Assembly (NCBI GenBank): GCA_002389905.1
Contig: DGRE01000024.1
Coordinates: 87,820-151,819 of the forward strand
Source: Hungatella sp. UBA4396
GTDB taxonomy: Bacteria > Bacillota > Clostridia > Lachnospirales > Lachnospiraceae
DNA: 64,000 nucleotides
Direction: 5' to 3'
Part shown: in pieces, positions 44,775-52,746 of the stretch
Layout: every line of letters begins with the position of its first letter
How positions within the stretch are numbered: the first letter of the stretch is position 1
Position numbers and translations under genes: made by a program
The notes under the pieces: generated by a model
What the model was told of the DNA's origin: nothing
The model's input: only the letters and a program-made list of their open reading frames with translations
Database searches by the model: none

Positions 44775-45128
44775 TTACGTTTCCTCCTTATTTGCCGGTT
44801 CCTCTGCTTTTGCAGAATCTTTTTTATTCTCATGCCTGTCTATCATATTTAAAAGCTTTAATACTTCGGGATGTGGGTTTTCGATGGACACAGCCACCTT
44901 TATGTTTTCCTCCCCCACCATCCGTCCGGCCTCTCCTGCCGCTTCCATGGCTGCCCGGACAGCCGAAGTTTCACCTGCCAATACTGTGTGGCACATCCTT
45001 CCTCCCAGTTTTTTATGACAGCTTACGATCTCCACCTCTGCCGCCTTTAAAGCCTGGTCCACCACCACAACGGTATTTGCATAATAATTGACTTCTAAAA
45101 CCCCTATGGCGCTTCGGTTTCTTTTCAT
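44775..45128 (-). CDS. BMC shell protein, hexamer type with unusual pore and charged tail
   Basis: A 117-residue single BMC domain (AIGVLEVNYYANTVVVVDQA). The pore-loop region reads SCHKKLGGRMCHTVLAG in place of the EKIGSGLV motif of PduA, introducing cysteines, histidines, lysines and an arginine near the pore. The last 20 or so residues are a charged Lys/Glu-rich tail. The stop adjoins the next gene's ATG. It may provide a specialised pore, for example for a charged or redox cofactor (inference). Confidence 0.9.
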   Translation of the reverse strand: MKRNRSAIGVLEVNYYANTVVVVDQALKAAEVEIVSCHKKLGGRMCHTVLAGETSAVRAAMEAAGEAGRMVGEENIKVAVSIENPHPEVLKLLNMIDRHENKKDSAKAEEPANKEET

Positions 45129-45155
45129 GATGTCCGCCTTTGCTGATGCTGCTGA

Positions 45156-45434
45156 TTATTTGGTTATGGGCAGGATTTTGCTGATGTCCTGGTGAGGTCT
45201 TGGAATCACATGGACTGCCACCAGTTCTCCGATTCTGGAAGCCGCCGCTTCCCCTGCCTCAGTAGCCGCCTTCACTGCGCCTACCTCTCCGGTTACAATC
45301 ACAGTTACAAGGCCGGAGCCGATTTTCTCGGTTCCTACAAGCTCAACGTCTGCTGCCTTTAACATTGCATCTGCCGCTTCTATAGAGGCAGTTAACCCTC
45401 TTGTTTCAATTAAACCAATTGATGTGGATGCCAT
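45156..45434 (-). CDS. BMC shell protein, hexamer type (PduA/EutM-like)
   Basis: A 92-residue canonical BMC-H protein: IGLIETRGLTASIEAADAML, pore motif EKIGSGLVTV, and AVHVIPRPHQDI at the end. It is probably the major facet protein. AGGAGG precedes the ATG. It is a close paralogue of the protein at 44475. Confidence 0.96.
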   Translation of the reverse strand: MASTSIGLIETRGLTASIEAADAMLKAADVELVGTEKIGSGLVTVIVTGEVGAVKAATEAGEAAASRIGELVAVHVIPRPHQDISKILPITK

Positions 45435-45440
45435 ATGCTG

Positions 45441-45779
45441 TTACCTCCTGAAATTATTTATATTTTCTTCTTCCAATTCTACCTTTGTTATATGAGCTAA
45501 TGCCTTGGTCCCCTCATAGGGCTTTTCAATCATTTCCACCAGGACCTCCTCCGGGCTGTTAAACTTAAGAGCCGCCCTTTTGGCCGCCTCGCAAGCTTCT
45601 TTCACATCGTCGATCCCGCCTTCAAACTTCACCTGGGCCGTCAGGGGAATAAATGCGGTGGCATCCTTGGGATTAATGGTGTCAATGCCGATGATTCTCA
45701 CATTTGCCCTCTTGCATGCCTGATCCATGGCATAGAGCACAGCCCCATATCCTGCACATTCTAAAAAACCGATTGCCAT
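45441..45779 (-). CDS. BMC shell protein, divergent hexamer type
   Basis: The start is at 45779 (MAIGFLECAGYGAVL), within GGGGAAGG spacing; the longer frame overlaps the aldehyde dehydrogenase. 112 residues. It is one BMC domain (AIGFLECAGYGAVLYAMDQA, IIGIDTINP) with a longer central loop and a C-terminal extension ending in VELEEENINN. The region between the two conserved halves differs from PduA, so the pore is probably different. It is the first shell gene after the aldehyde dehydrogenase. Confidence 0.88.
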   Translation of the reverse strand: MAIGFLECAGYGAVLYAMDQACKRANVRIIGIDTINPKDATAFIPLTAQVKFEGGIDDVKEACEAAKRAALKFNSPEEVLVEMIEKPYEGTKALAHITKVELEEENINNFRR

Positions 45780-45795
45780 ATGTACCTTCCCCTTC

Positions 45796-47217
45796 CTAGA
45801 TGATCCGCAGGCCGCCTTCTGCCAGCATACATCTGCGTCTCCTTGTAAAGCTTCTGGCACAGGTAAGCCCTTCTCCGGTGGGGCCCGCTATGGTCATAGT
45901 GGTATGGCCCTCTCCGCCGATTCCCGCGCCCTTTAAAGTAGAACCGTTCTTTGTAAAAATGGTGGTTTCAATGATTTTCCCAAACTTGGTCATGTTCTCA
46001 ACATTTCTGGAAAACATGGAAGCCGTATGGCGGTTTCCCGACTCTGCGGCCACCGCAGCCTCCACACACTCCTCAAAAGTCCTTAACCGGACGATAGGAA
46101 GTATTGGCATCAACTGTTCCACCATGACAAAGGGATGGTCTTTATCTGTCTCACAGATTAAAAGGCGTACATCTTTGCGTCCGGTCACTCCTATGGCTTC
46201 TAAAAATAAGGCCGCATCCTTTCCCACCCACTTTTTATTCACCTCATAGCTGCCGTTTTTCTCTGCCATGGCAAACTTAAGGATTTCACTTAACTCCATG
46301 GAATTAAGCAGATAGGCTCCTTCTCTCACCAGCTTATTCACCAATTCATCGGCAACCCGTTCCATGACAAAGACTTCTTTTTCTGCCAGACACAAGATAT
46401 TGTTATCAAAAGATGCGCCCCGGTAGATCTCTCTTGCCGCCAGATCTATATCCGCCGTATCGTCTACAATGACCGGAGGGTTTCCTGCACCTGCTCCGAT
46501 GGTCTTTTTTCCGGAACGAAGGAGGGCATTTACCATAGGCATTCCTCCCGTTCCCACCATAAGGCGGATTCTGGGATCAGCCGTCAGCTTGCCCACAGCC
46601 TCCATGTCAGGTTCTCTCTGCATGGTGATTAAATTTGCCGGCCCCCCGTTTTCCACAATGGCCTGATGAAGAATCTTCAGGCAGTGTGCACAGCTCCTTT
46701 TCGCTCCCGGATGGACATTGAATACAACAGAGTTGCCTCCGGCTATCATGCTGATGGTGTTATTGATAATGGTTTCCGTTGGATTGGTAGAGGGAGTAAT
46801 GGCTCCGATCACTCCAAAGGGGGCGTATTCTTCTATCATCAGTCCCTCATCTCCGGAAATGGCATCTGTGGTCAGACACTCCACTCCCGGCGTTCCTTCA
46901 ATGACAGCTATATGCTTCTGGATCTTATCCTCAAACCGTCCCATTCCGGTTTCTTCCCAAACCATTTTTGCCAGGGTTTCTGCATGGCTTTTTGCAGTTA
47001 CACGAAGGGCCTCTATGATTCGCCGTCTATCCTCCACCCGGTAACGCTCTGTCCACTGGCGCTGGGCGGCATGGGCTGCTTCAATGGCATCTTCCACCCG
47101 TTCAAATACCCCGTTTTCACTTTGAGGAGAAACATAAGAAGGCTTTACACCCTTGCTTTCTATGCCTGCAAGCACTTCCCTTACAATCATTTCTATTTCT
47201 TTTACCCCAATTTCCAT
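45796..47217 (-). CDS. CoA-acylating aldehyde dehydrogenase (BMC type, PduP/EutE-like)
   Basis: A 473-residue enzyme oxidising an aldehyde to its acyl-CoA with NAD+ and CoA. An N-terminal amphipathic helix (GVKEIEMIVREVLAGIES) followed by a Pro/Ser linker is a typical encapsulation peptide. The catalytic cysteine is C276 in DNNILCLAEK; GAGAGNPPVIVDDTAD and the Rossmann region TPSTNPTETIINN are conserved. It is the core enzyme that consumes the aldehyde released by the aldolase encoded 10 bp upstream. Confidence 0.95.
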   Translation of the reverse strand: MEIGVKEIEMIVREVLAGIESKGVKPSYVSPQSENGVFERVEDAIEAAHAAQRQWTERYRVEDRRRIIEALRVTAKSHAETLAKMVWEETGMGRFEDKIQKHIAVIEGTPGVECLTTDAISGDEGLMIEEYAPFGVIGAITPSTNPTETIINNTISMIAGGNSVVFNVHPGAKRSCAHCLKILHQAIVENGGPANLITMQREPDMEAVGKLTADPRIRLMVGTGGMPMVNALLRSGKKTIGAGAGNPPVIVDDTADIDLAAREIYRGASFDNNILCLAEKEVFVMERVADELVNKLVREGAYLLNSMELSEILKFAMAEKNGSYEVNKKWVGKDAALFLEAIGVTGRKDVRLLICETDKDHPFVMVEQLMPILPIVRLRTFEECVEAAVAAESGNRHTASMFSRNVENMTKFGKIIETTIFTKNGSTLKGAGIGGEGHTTMTIAGPTGEGLTCARSFTRRRRCMLAEGGLRII

Positions 47218-47227
47218 AGTCTGCCTC

Positions 47228-48184
47228 CTAGCTTAACCCCTCTATGACCCGTCTCACCACTTCGGCTATGATTTCCTCCTTTGCCTTTCCCAAAGCCTCT
47301 GCTCCCACTGCTTTTTGCCCTTCAGGAGCCGTAAGCATTCCCGGAGCACTGCTGCATCCGCAGCCGGCCGGAACCTGGTTCTCTCCCGGCCTTACAATGG
47401 AGGTCACCCCTTTTAATACAGGTCCGGTTCCCGTTTGCTCTGACAGGCGGATATCTGCCGCTGAAACCACATCCTTGGCATTAGTCTCCTCCGGAGAACA
47501 AGGCGGAACTCCCCCTGCCGTGATTCCCAGCTTATGGCGTATGTCCAGCAATTTATTGACCTGGTCGCAGGAAAGAAGGTTCTGGCGCCCGATGATATTT
47601 CCTGTATACATCAAAATGGTTGCATAATATTCAATGGATTCCAGCCTGTGAAATGCCTGGTAAATGTCCTTTCCCCAAGTCAGGGCCCCGTGATTTGCAA
47701 GGAGCACTCCATTGTGAGTGTTCACAAAGGGGGCAATGGAATCGGGAACTTCCTCCGTGCCCGGTGTTGCATATTTTGCAACCGGTATGGACCCAAGTCC
47801 CAGAACCGCTTCCGTAAGCACCGCGGCATCCAGACTGATTCCTGCAATGGCAAAGCTGGTTGCAACCAGAGGATGGGCGTGAGTCACCGCCTGTACATCG
47901 GGATTTTCCTTATAAACCCGCAGATGCATTTTTACTTCTGAGGAAGGCTTACATTTTCCCATCAGCACCTTTCCGTTTATATCCATCTTCACCAGCATAT
48001 CTTGTGTCATAAATCCCTTTGACACCCCGGTGGGCGTGGTCCATATGGTGTTTGGCCCTACCTTACAACTGATGTTTCCATCATTTGAGGCCACAAAGCC
48101 TTTATCGTACATCCGTCTGCCGATGTCCAAAATAGCCTTTTTGGCTTCAAAATCAGACATGTACTTTACGCCTTGAACTGTCAT
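47228..48184 (-). CDS. Class II aldolase (FucA/AraD family) with C-terminal encapsulation helix
   Basis: The ATG at 48184 (MTVQGVKYMS) has GGAGG 10 bp upstream; 318 residues. The aldolase core (about 9-222) shows ASNDGNIS, the catalytic-site glutamate E83 (SSEVKMH), zinc ligands H102 and H104 (THAHP) and H165 (NHGALTW). A further 95 residues follow: a linker with Gly/Cys/Pro and a final amphipathic helix (GKAKEEIIAEVVRRVIEGLS) of the type that targets BMC lumen enzymes. The core should split a ketose-1-phosphate to DHAP and an aldehyde. Fuculose- or rhamnulose-1-phosphate would be usual, but the mtnK/mtnA linkage suggests 5-deoxyribulose-1-phosphate or methylthioribulose-1-phosphate. It is the first gene of the BMC operon. 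Confidence 0.92.
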   Translation of the reverse strand: MTVQGVKYMSDFEAKKAILDIGRRMYDKGFVASNDGNISCKVGPNTIWTTPTGVSKGFMTQDMLVKMDINGKVLMGKCKPSSEVKMHLRVYKENPDVQAVTHAHPLVATSFAIAGISLDAAVLTEAVLGLGSIPVAKYATPGTEEVPDSIAPFVNTHNGVLLANHGALTWGKDIYQAFHRLESIEYYATILMYTGNIIGRQNLLSCDQVNKLLDIRHKLGITAGGVPPCSPEETNAKDVVSAADIRLSEQTGTGPVLKGVTSIVRPGENQVPAGCGCSSAPGMLTAPEGQKAVGAEALGKAKEEIIAEVVRRVIEGLS

Positions 48185-48286
48185 CTTATCTTTACCTCCA
48201 AAGTTCAAATAACTTCGTGTTCCTTTTTGTTAAAAGCTTCATGCGTTTCCATTGATTCTTCATGTTTTTGTATGATATTACATTAT

Positions 48287-48414
48287 TTTATGTTGTTTTA
48301 TTTTTGTTTTTACTGTTTTTATCTTTATTCATTTCATTCCTTCTTTACATTTAATCAGAATAATTATACAATATACTTATATACCAGTTGATTTTTATGG
48401 TTTTATATTGCATT
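48287..48414. promoter_or_regulatory. Divergent control region of the BMC operon with operator-like repeats
   Basis: Two AT-rich 15-bp sequences here recur upstream of the importer/mtn operon. TTTATGTTGTTTTAT at 48287-48301 is identical to 55627-55641. GTTTTATATTGCATT at 48400-48414 differs in one base from 55603-55617. They lie between the divergent BMC operon and the DeoR-type gene, so they are candidate binding sites for that regulator. I found no convincing -35/-10 pair for either direction. Confidence 0.5.
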
Positions 48415-48454
48415 TTATTTTAACATTGATTGTCATAAAGAAAGGAACATGCCC

Positions 48455-49222
48455 ATGCTAGCAGTAACGAGGAAAGCCAGGATTAAAGATATTATTTTAG
48501 AAAAGAAAAGTGTTACGGTGACTGAGCTTTCAAAGACTTTCTCCGTAACCGAGGAGACCATCCGGCGGGATTTAAAACAGCTGGAGGACGACGGATTCCT
48601 GACCAGAACATACGGCGGCGCATTCATACAGGATGGGGTTGAGAATAATGTGGATTTAACCATCCGGGAAACCGCATATATGGAAAGCAAGCAGGCCATT
48701 GCCAAAAAATGTTTGTCAGTGATTCACAACGGAGATTCTATTTTCCTGGATGCCTCTACCACGGCCCTTCAGGTGGCAAAGGCGTTACAGGGAATGCGTC
48801 TCACTGTGGTGACAAACTCCCTGCTGATCATCAACGAGCTTCATGACAAAGAAGACATCCGCCTCATTTCCATCGGCGGCTCCTATACTCCCAGAGATAA
48901 AGCCTTTGTGGGAAGCACCGCCATCCGGAATCTGGAATCCTTTTACCTGGATAAAACCTTTATGTCCTGCCGGAGCATTTCCATGGAACACGGAATTACC
49001 GATTCCAATGAAGCCATCGCCTCCATACGCCAGACCCTGATGACCAGAAGCAATCACCTCTACCTCATTGCAGACCACTCAAAGTTCGATAAAACCTCAT
49101 TTATCCGCATATCCGGCTTTGAGGCCATCACTGGGCTGGTCACCGACAAACAGATGAGTGTCCAGTGGAGGGAATTCCTTCGCAAAAATAATATAGAGCT
49201 TTACGAAGCATCAGAGTCATAA
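48455..49222 (+). CDS. DeoR/GlpR family sugar-phosphate-sensing regulator
   Basis: The start is set at 48455 (MLAVTRKARI), 8 bp after AAAGGA; the ATG at 48449 is too close to it. 255 residues: an N-terminal DeoR winged helix (SVTVTELSKTFSVTEETIRR...DDGFLTRTYGGA) and a C-terminal DeoRC sensor fold (FLDASTTALQVAK, GSTAIRNLESFYLDKTF, DHSKFDKTSF) that binds phosphorylated sugars. It is divergent from the BMC operon and convergent with the mtn operon. A repressor relieved by a phosphorylated pathway intermediate such as deoxyribulose-1-phosphate is likely (inference). Confidence 0.92.
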   Translation: MLAVTRKARIKDIILEKKSVTVTELSKTFSVTEETIRRDLKQLEDDGFLTRTYGGAFIQDGVENNVDLTIRETAYMESKQAIAKKCLSVIHNGDSIFLDASTTALQVAKALQGMRLTVVTNSLLIINELHDKEDIRLISIGGSYTPRDKAFVGSTAIRNLESFYLDKTFMSCRSISMEHGITDSNEAIASIRQTLMTRSNHLYLIADHSKFDKTSFIRISGFEAITGLVTDKQMSVQWREFLRKNNIELYEASES

Positions 49223-49235
49223 ACCTGATTTTGCC

Positions 49236-49273
49236 AAGAGGATGTCCCCTTTCCTTTGAGACATCCTCTTTTT
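49236..49273 (+). terminator. Intrinsic terminator of the DeoR gene
   Basis: AAGAGGATGTC (49236-49246) pairs with GACATCCTCTT (49260-49270), followed by a T-tract. It works for the plus strand; the minus-strand side lacks a T-tract. Confidence 0.8.
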
Positions 49274-49319
49274 ATAATTTTCATAAAAAAACAAACCGTC
49301 TCTGCCTCCAGGCCGCAGC

Positions 49320-50426
49320 TTACACCTCTTTCTCTTTCAGAGCCTCTTCTTTTTTCCTGAATATTTCCTTTAATGATGATTCATAAGGCGCTCTGGCGAT
49401 GCCGTACTCCGTCACGATGCCGGAAATAAGATCATTGTCCGTCACATCAAAGGCAGGATTAAACACCTTGACCCCTTCCGGAGCCATTCTCTTTTTATAC
49501 CACATTTCCACCACTTCCTCTCCGGGGCGCTCCTCAATGTGGATTTCCCTGCCTGTAGGGGTATTCATATCAATGGTGGAGGTGGGGGCGCAGATATACA
49601 TGGGCACTCCGTAGCGTTTGGCTGCCAGGGCCACCATGGAGGTGCCGATCTTGTTTGCCGTATCCCCATTGGCTGCCACCCGGTCACAGCCTACAAATAC
49701 GGCATCGACCCAGCCGTTTCTCATGACAGTGGCCGACATGTTGTCGCAGATCACAGTGACATCAAGGCCTGATTCCTTTAATTCAAAGGAAGTCAGTCTG
49801 GCTCCCTGAAGAAGAGGTCTGGTTTCATCAGAAAAGATGCGGAAGCCGTAACCTTTTTCATGGCCTAAGTACATGGGGGCCGTTGCTGTTCCATACTTTA
49901 CCGTTGCCAGCTGGCCTGCATTGCAGTGGGTCAGTAGACCGTCCCCCGGTTTTACAAGAGACAGGCCGTATTCTCCGATCATCCTGCAGACCCAGATATC
50001 TTCTTCCCGGATTTCAACTGCTTCTTTATGAAGAAGTTCCACGATCTCAGCAATGGATTTCTCCTTGTTTTTCAAAACCACCTGCTCCATCCGTTTCAGT
50101 GCCCATGATAAGTTGACGGCAGTAGGACGTGCGGAATCAAGATATTCCTTGGCCTTTTGAAACTCTCCGTAAAACTCATCAAAGGAATCCGCCTTGATCT
50201 CTCTTGCCGCCAGATAAACGCCAATGGCTGCCGCCACACCGATGGCAGGCGCACCTCTCACCTGGAGAAGATAGATCGCATTCCAGATATCCTCCTGCTT
50301 TGTCAGGGAAAGGATTTCCGTGTGATACGGAAGCTGTGTCTGGTCTATAATCACCAGGGCGTTGTTTTCCTCATCAAGAGCAACGGTATCATAATCCATG
50401 ATGGATTTTTTTGTTTCTTCGCTCAT
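49320..50426 (-). CDS. mtnA: S-methyl-5-thioribose-1-phosphate isomerase MtnA (or 5-deoxyribose-1-phosphate isomerase)
   Basis: A 368-residue cytosolic isomerase of the eIF2B-like fold converting methylthioribose-1-phosphate to methylthioribulose-1-phosphate; homologues also act on 5-deoxyribose-1-phosphate. The early active-site loop QVRGAPAIGVAAA is present, with catalytic C168 in LLTHCNAGQ and D248 in VGCDRVAANGDTANKIGT. AGGAGG precedes the ATG. It is the last gene of the importer-mtnK-mtnA operon. No mtnB, mtnW/X, mtnC or mtnD is nearby, so the classical methionine salvage pathway is not encoded here. Confidence 0.94.
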   Translation of the reverse strand: MSEETKKSIMDYDTVALDEENNALVIIDQTQLPYHTEILSLTKQEDIWNAIYLLQVRGAPAIGVAAAIGVYLAAREIKADSFDEFYGEFQKAKEYLDSARPTAVNLSWALKRMEQVVLKNKEKSIAEIVELLHKEAVEIREEDIWVCRMIGEYGLSLVKPGDGLLTHCNAGQLATVKYGTATAPMYLGHEKGYGFRIFSDETRPLLQGARLTSFELKESGLDVTVICDNMSATVMRNGWVDAVFVGCDRVAANGDTANKIGTSMVALAAKRYGVPMYICAPTSTIDMNTPTGREIHIEERPGEEVVEMWYKKRMAPEGVKVFNPAFDVTDNDLISGIVTEYGIARAPYESSLKEIFRKKEEALKEKEV

Positions 50427-50462
50427 TTTTTCCTCCTAAATGAATGGACAGATATGCCTGTC

Positions 50463-51686
50463 TTAAAACCTGCTCACTGCCGCTTTGATTGCCTTTAAGT
50501 AATCCGCTCCGCAGCGGAAACTGCGCCGGTTCAGGATATAATTCTTTGCCAGAGTGATGATGATTTTTTCGGCTCTCGCCCGCTTTTCCTCGTCAGGAAT
50601 TCTGGTAATATCAATGACATTGGCCATTCCCACGGTCCGACGGATGGATTCCAGTCCTGCCACGCCTGCGGTATCGGAAAGAATTCCTTCCAGATACCAC
50701 TCCTTAAAGCCCGGCACCTTTGCCATTGTTTCCGTCACATACTCATCAAACACCTGATTATATTTTTCAATGAACAGATCCACAATATCGGAAATAGTGG
50801 TTAAGCACCAGCCGCAGAACTCTTCTTTTTCCTTTTCATCCTCAATGGTGGCATCGCCGTTGCACCATGCAAAAAACATATTTGCAATGATATTGCCTAC
50901 ATCGTAGCCCATGGGGCCGAAAAAGGCGAATTCCGGATCAAAGATGTAAGTGTGTTCTTTGTTGATAAACACAGAACCGGTATGTAAATCTCCGTGAATC
51001 AGGGACTGGGCATTGTTCATAAATTCAAATTTCAGCTTGGCAGCCTCCAGATGAAGGGCCTCATCCTCGTACAATTCCTTTTTTACAAACTCTGCGTTTG
51101 GAGGAAATACATTGTTTCTGCGGTTATAATCGATAAAAGGCTCACTGTATACCAGATCCTCGGTGATCTCACAAAGGTCCGGATTGATAAAGCTTTTAAC
51201 CAGTTCCTTTTTCTCCTTATGCCCCATGACAATATCCGTTGTCCGCAGAAGGGAATTGGCCATGAAGGTGGTCACATGATCTGCAAACTTAGGATAGATC
51301 TCATGCTTTAACAGAGCGGTGCGCATCATGGTGTGGCCGGTCATATCTTCCATGATCATGGCGCACATGGTTCCGTCATATAAATATACCTTAGGAACCA
51401 GCCCCGACGCATAGGAATCCTGGATTCCCAGAATCTTCGCCTCAATCCTTCCTCTGTCCGTGGAAACACGCATTTCTGCTGAAATGCGAAGGGCCTCTCC
51501 TGCCTGCTTGACGATAATGGATTTCCCGCTTGCCGGGTCCTTTACCCGGAATACATAGTTTAAGTTTCCGTCTCCGATCTCCTTGCATTCCAGACTGGCA
51601 GACTCATCAAAATAGGAAAGCTTCTCCTGGACATAATCCGCTACATCTTCCGCTTTCATCAAAAAATAACTGTCGTATCTAGACAT
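50463..51686 (-). CDS. mtnK: S-methyl-5-thioribose kinase MtnK (or 5-deoxyribose kinase)
   Basis: I choose the ATG at 51686 (MSRYDSYFLMK), with GGGGAAGG 8 bp upstream, over the GTG at 51695; 407 residues. The kinase has the protein-kinase/aminoglycoside phosphotransferase fold: IGDGNLNYVFRV as glycine loop, SIIVKQAGEALR, the catalytic loop IHGDLHTGS (about 233), and the metal motif FDPEFAFFGPMGYDVGN. It phosphorylates the imported 5-substituted ribose at C1. Its product feeds MtnA, encoded 36 bp downstream. Confidence 0.94.
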   Translation of the reverse strand: MSRYDSYFLMKAEDVADYVQEKLSYFDESASLECKEIGDGNLNYVFRVKDPASGKSIIVKQAGEALRISAEMRVSTDRGRIEAKILGIQDSYASGLVPKVYLYDGTMCAMIMEDMTGHTMMRTALLKHEIYPKFADHVTTFMANSLLRTTDIVMGHKEKKELVKSFINPDLCEITEDLVYSEPFIDYNRRNNVFPPNAEFVKKELYEDEALHLEAAKLKFEFMNNAQSLIHGDLHTGSVFINKEHTYIFDPEFAFFGPMGYDVGNIIANMFFAWCNGDATIEDEKEKEEFCGWCLTTISDIVDLFIEKYNQVFDEYVTETMAKVPGFKEWYLEGILSDTAGVAGLESIRRTVGMANVIDITRIPDEEKRARAEKIIITLAKNYILNRRSFRCGADYLKAIKAAVSRF

Positions 51687-51725
51687 TCCTGTCACCTTCC
51701 CCTAATCATTATCATGTTTTTGTTT

Positions 51726-52745
51726 TTAGTTTACATTTTTTGCTTTGCCGCTTGCATAGGTCATGGCAAGGGCGATGGCAAGAACCGCTCCCTTGATGAT
51801 GTTCATGGCATAATAAGGCACTGACATCATAATGAGGCCGTTTTCCAGCATACCCACCAGCACTGCTCCCGCAAAGGTGCCGAAGGCATTGGCCTTTCCT
51901 GCGCCCAATACGGAAAAACCGATATAGGCCGCACATACGGAAGGCATTAAATATGAGTCACCTGCTGAAATCTGGGCCGTTCCCACGCGGGCCGCCAGAC
52001 AGATTCCGCCGACAGAGGCAAAAGTGGCTGACAGAAAGTATGCCAGTATTTTATACTTTGCCACCGGAATGCCGGATAGCTGGGCTGCCTCAGGATTTCC
52101 GCCGACCGCATACATGTATCTGCCGTGTTTGGTATAATTTAAGAAAAAGTAGGCAAACAGCACCACGCAGATCATAATAATGATCAGCCATGGCTCTTTT
52201 CCCAATGCCCGGAAAGCTTCCGGAACAAGGCCCGGTGCCTGGGATCCATCGGGACGGGTCATGCGCTCCGTAATGGCTCCGCCTCTGGAATAAGTCATGG
52301 AAACTCCCTGATACATGAACATAACGGAAAGTGCCGCAACCATATCCGGTATTTTGAATTTAACGATCAAAATGCTGTTGATCACCGCAACGCTCAGACA
52401 AATGAGCACCGTAAGGATGATGGAAACCCCCATATTGATGTTGCGCCATACAAAACAGGTCATAACAAAAACATTTGCAAACTGGGCCGTAGCTCCAATG
52501 GAAAGATCCATACCGTTTACCGCCAGAGCAAACGTAAGGCCCGTTGCAATGATGGTGGTAATGGATACCGCCCGAAGAATCGTAATCATATTGGACTGGG
52601 TCAGAAACATGCTCGTTCCCGTATCCTTGCTCCAGTTTCCGAATGTGAACAAAATGAACATAATGAGCATGGTTGCAATGGTGCCCCATTTTGTCACAAA
52701 GTCTCCGGCATTCCTTTTCTTTTTTACCTTCTCTGCCCCAGACAT
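51726..52745 (-). CDS. Ribose-type ABC transporter permease (RbsC family)
   Basis: A 339-residue inner-membrane permease with about eight to ten hydrophobic segments and family motifs NGMDLSIGA, MYAVGGNPEAAQLSG and GAGKANAFGTFAGA. It belongs to the same family as MglC at 19953 but is clearly distinct. It lies one base after the ATPase gene and 39 bp before mtnK, so the operon context implies a 5-methylthioribose or 5-deoxyribose importer. Confidence 0.9.
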   Translation of the reverse strand: MSGAEKVKKKRNAGDFVTKWGTIATMLIMFILFTFGNWSKDTGTSMFLTQSNMITILRAVSITTIIATGLTFALAVNGMDLSIGATAQFANVFVMTCFVWRNINMGVSIILTVLICLSVAVINSILIVKFKIPDMVAALSVMFMYQGVSMTYSRGGAITERMTRPDGSQAPGLVPEAFRALGKEPWLIIIMICVVLFAYFFLNYTKHGRYMYAVGGNPEAAQLSGIPVAKYKILAYFLSATFASVGGICLAARVGTAQISAGDSYLMPSVCAAYIGFSVLGAGKANAFGTFAGAVLVGMLENGLIMMSVPYYAMNIIKGAVLAIALAMTYASGKAKNVN

Positions 52746-52746
52746 A

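Noticed and set aside
48225..48260. CcpA catabolite-repression site upstream of the BMC operon
   Set aside because: TGGAAACGCATGAA has three mismatches to the cre consensus, including conserved positions.
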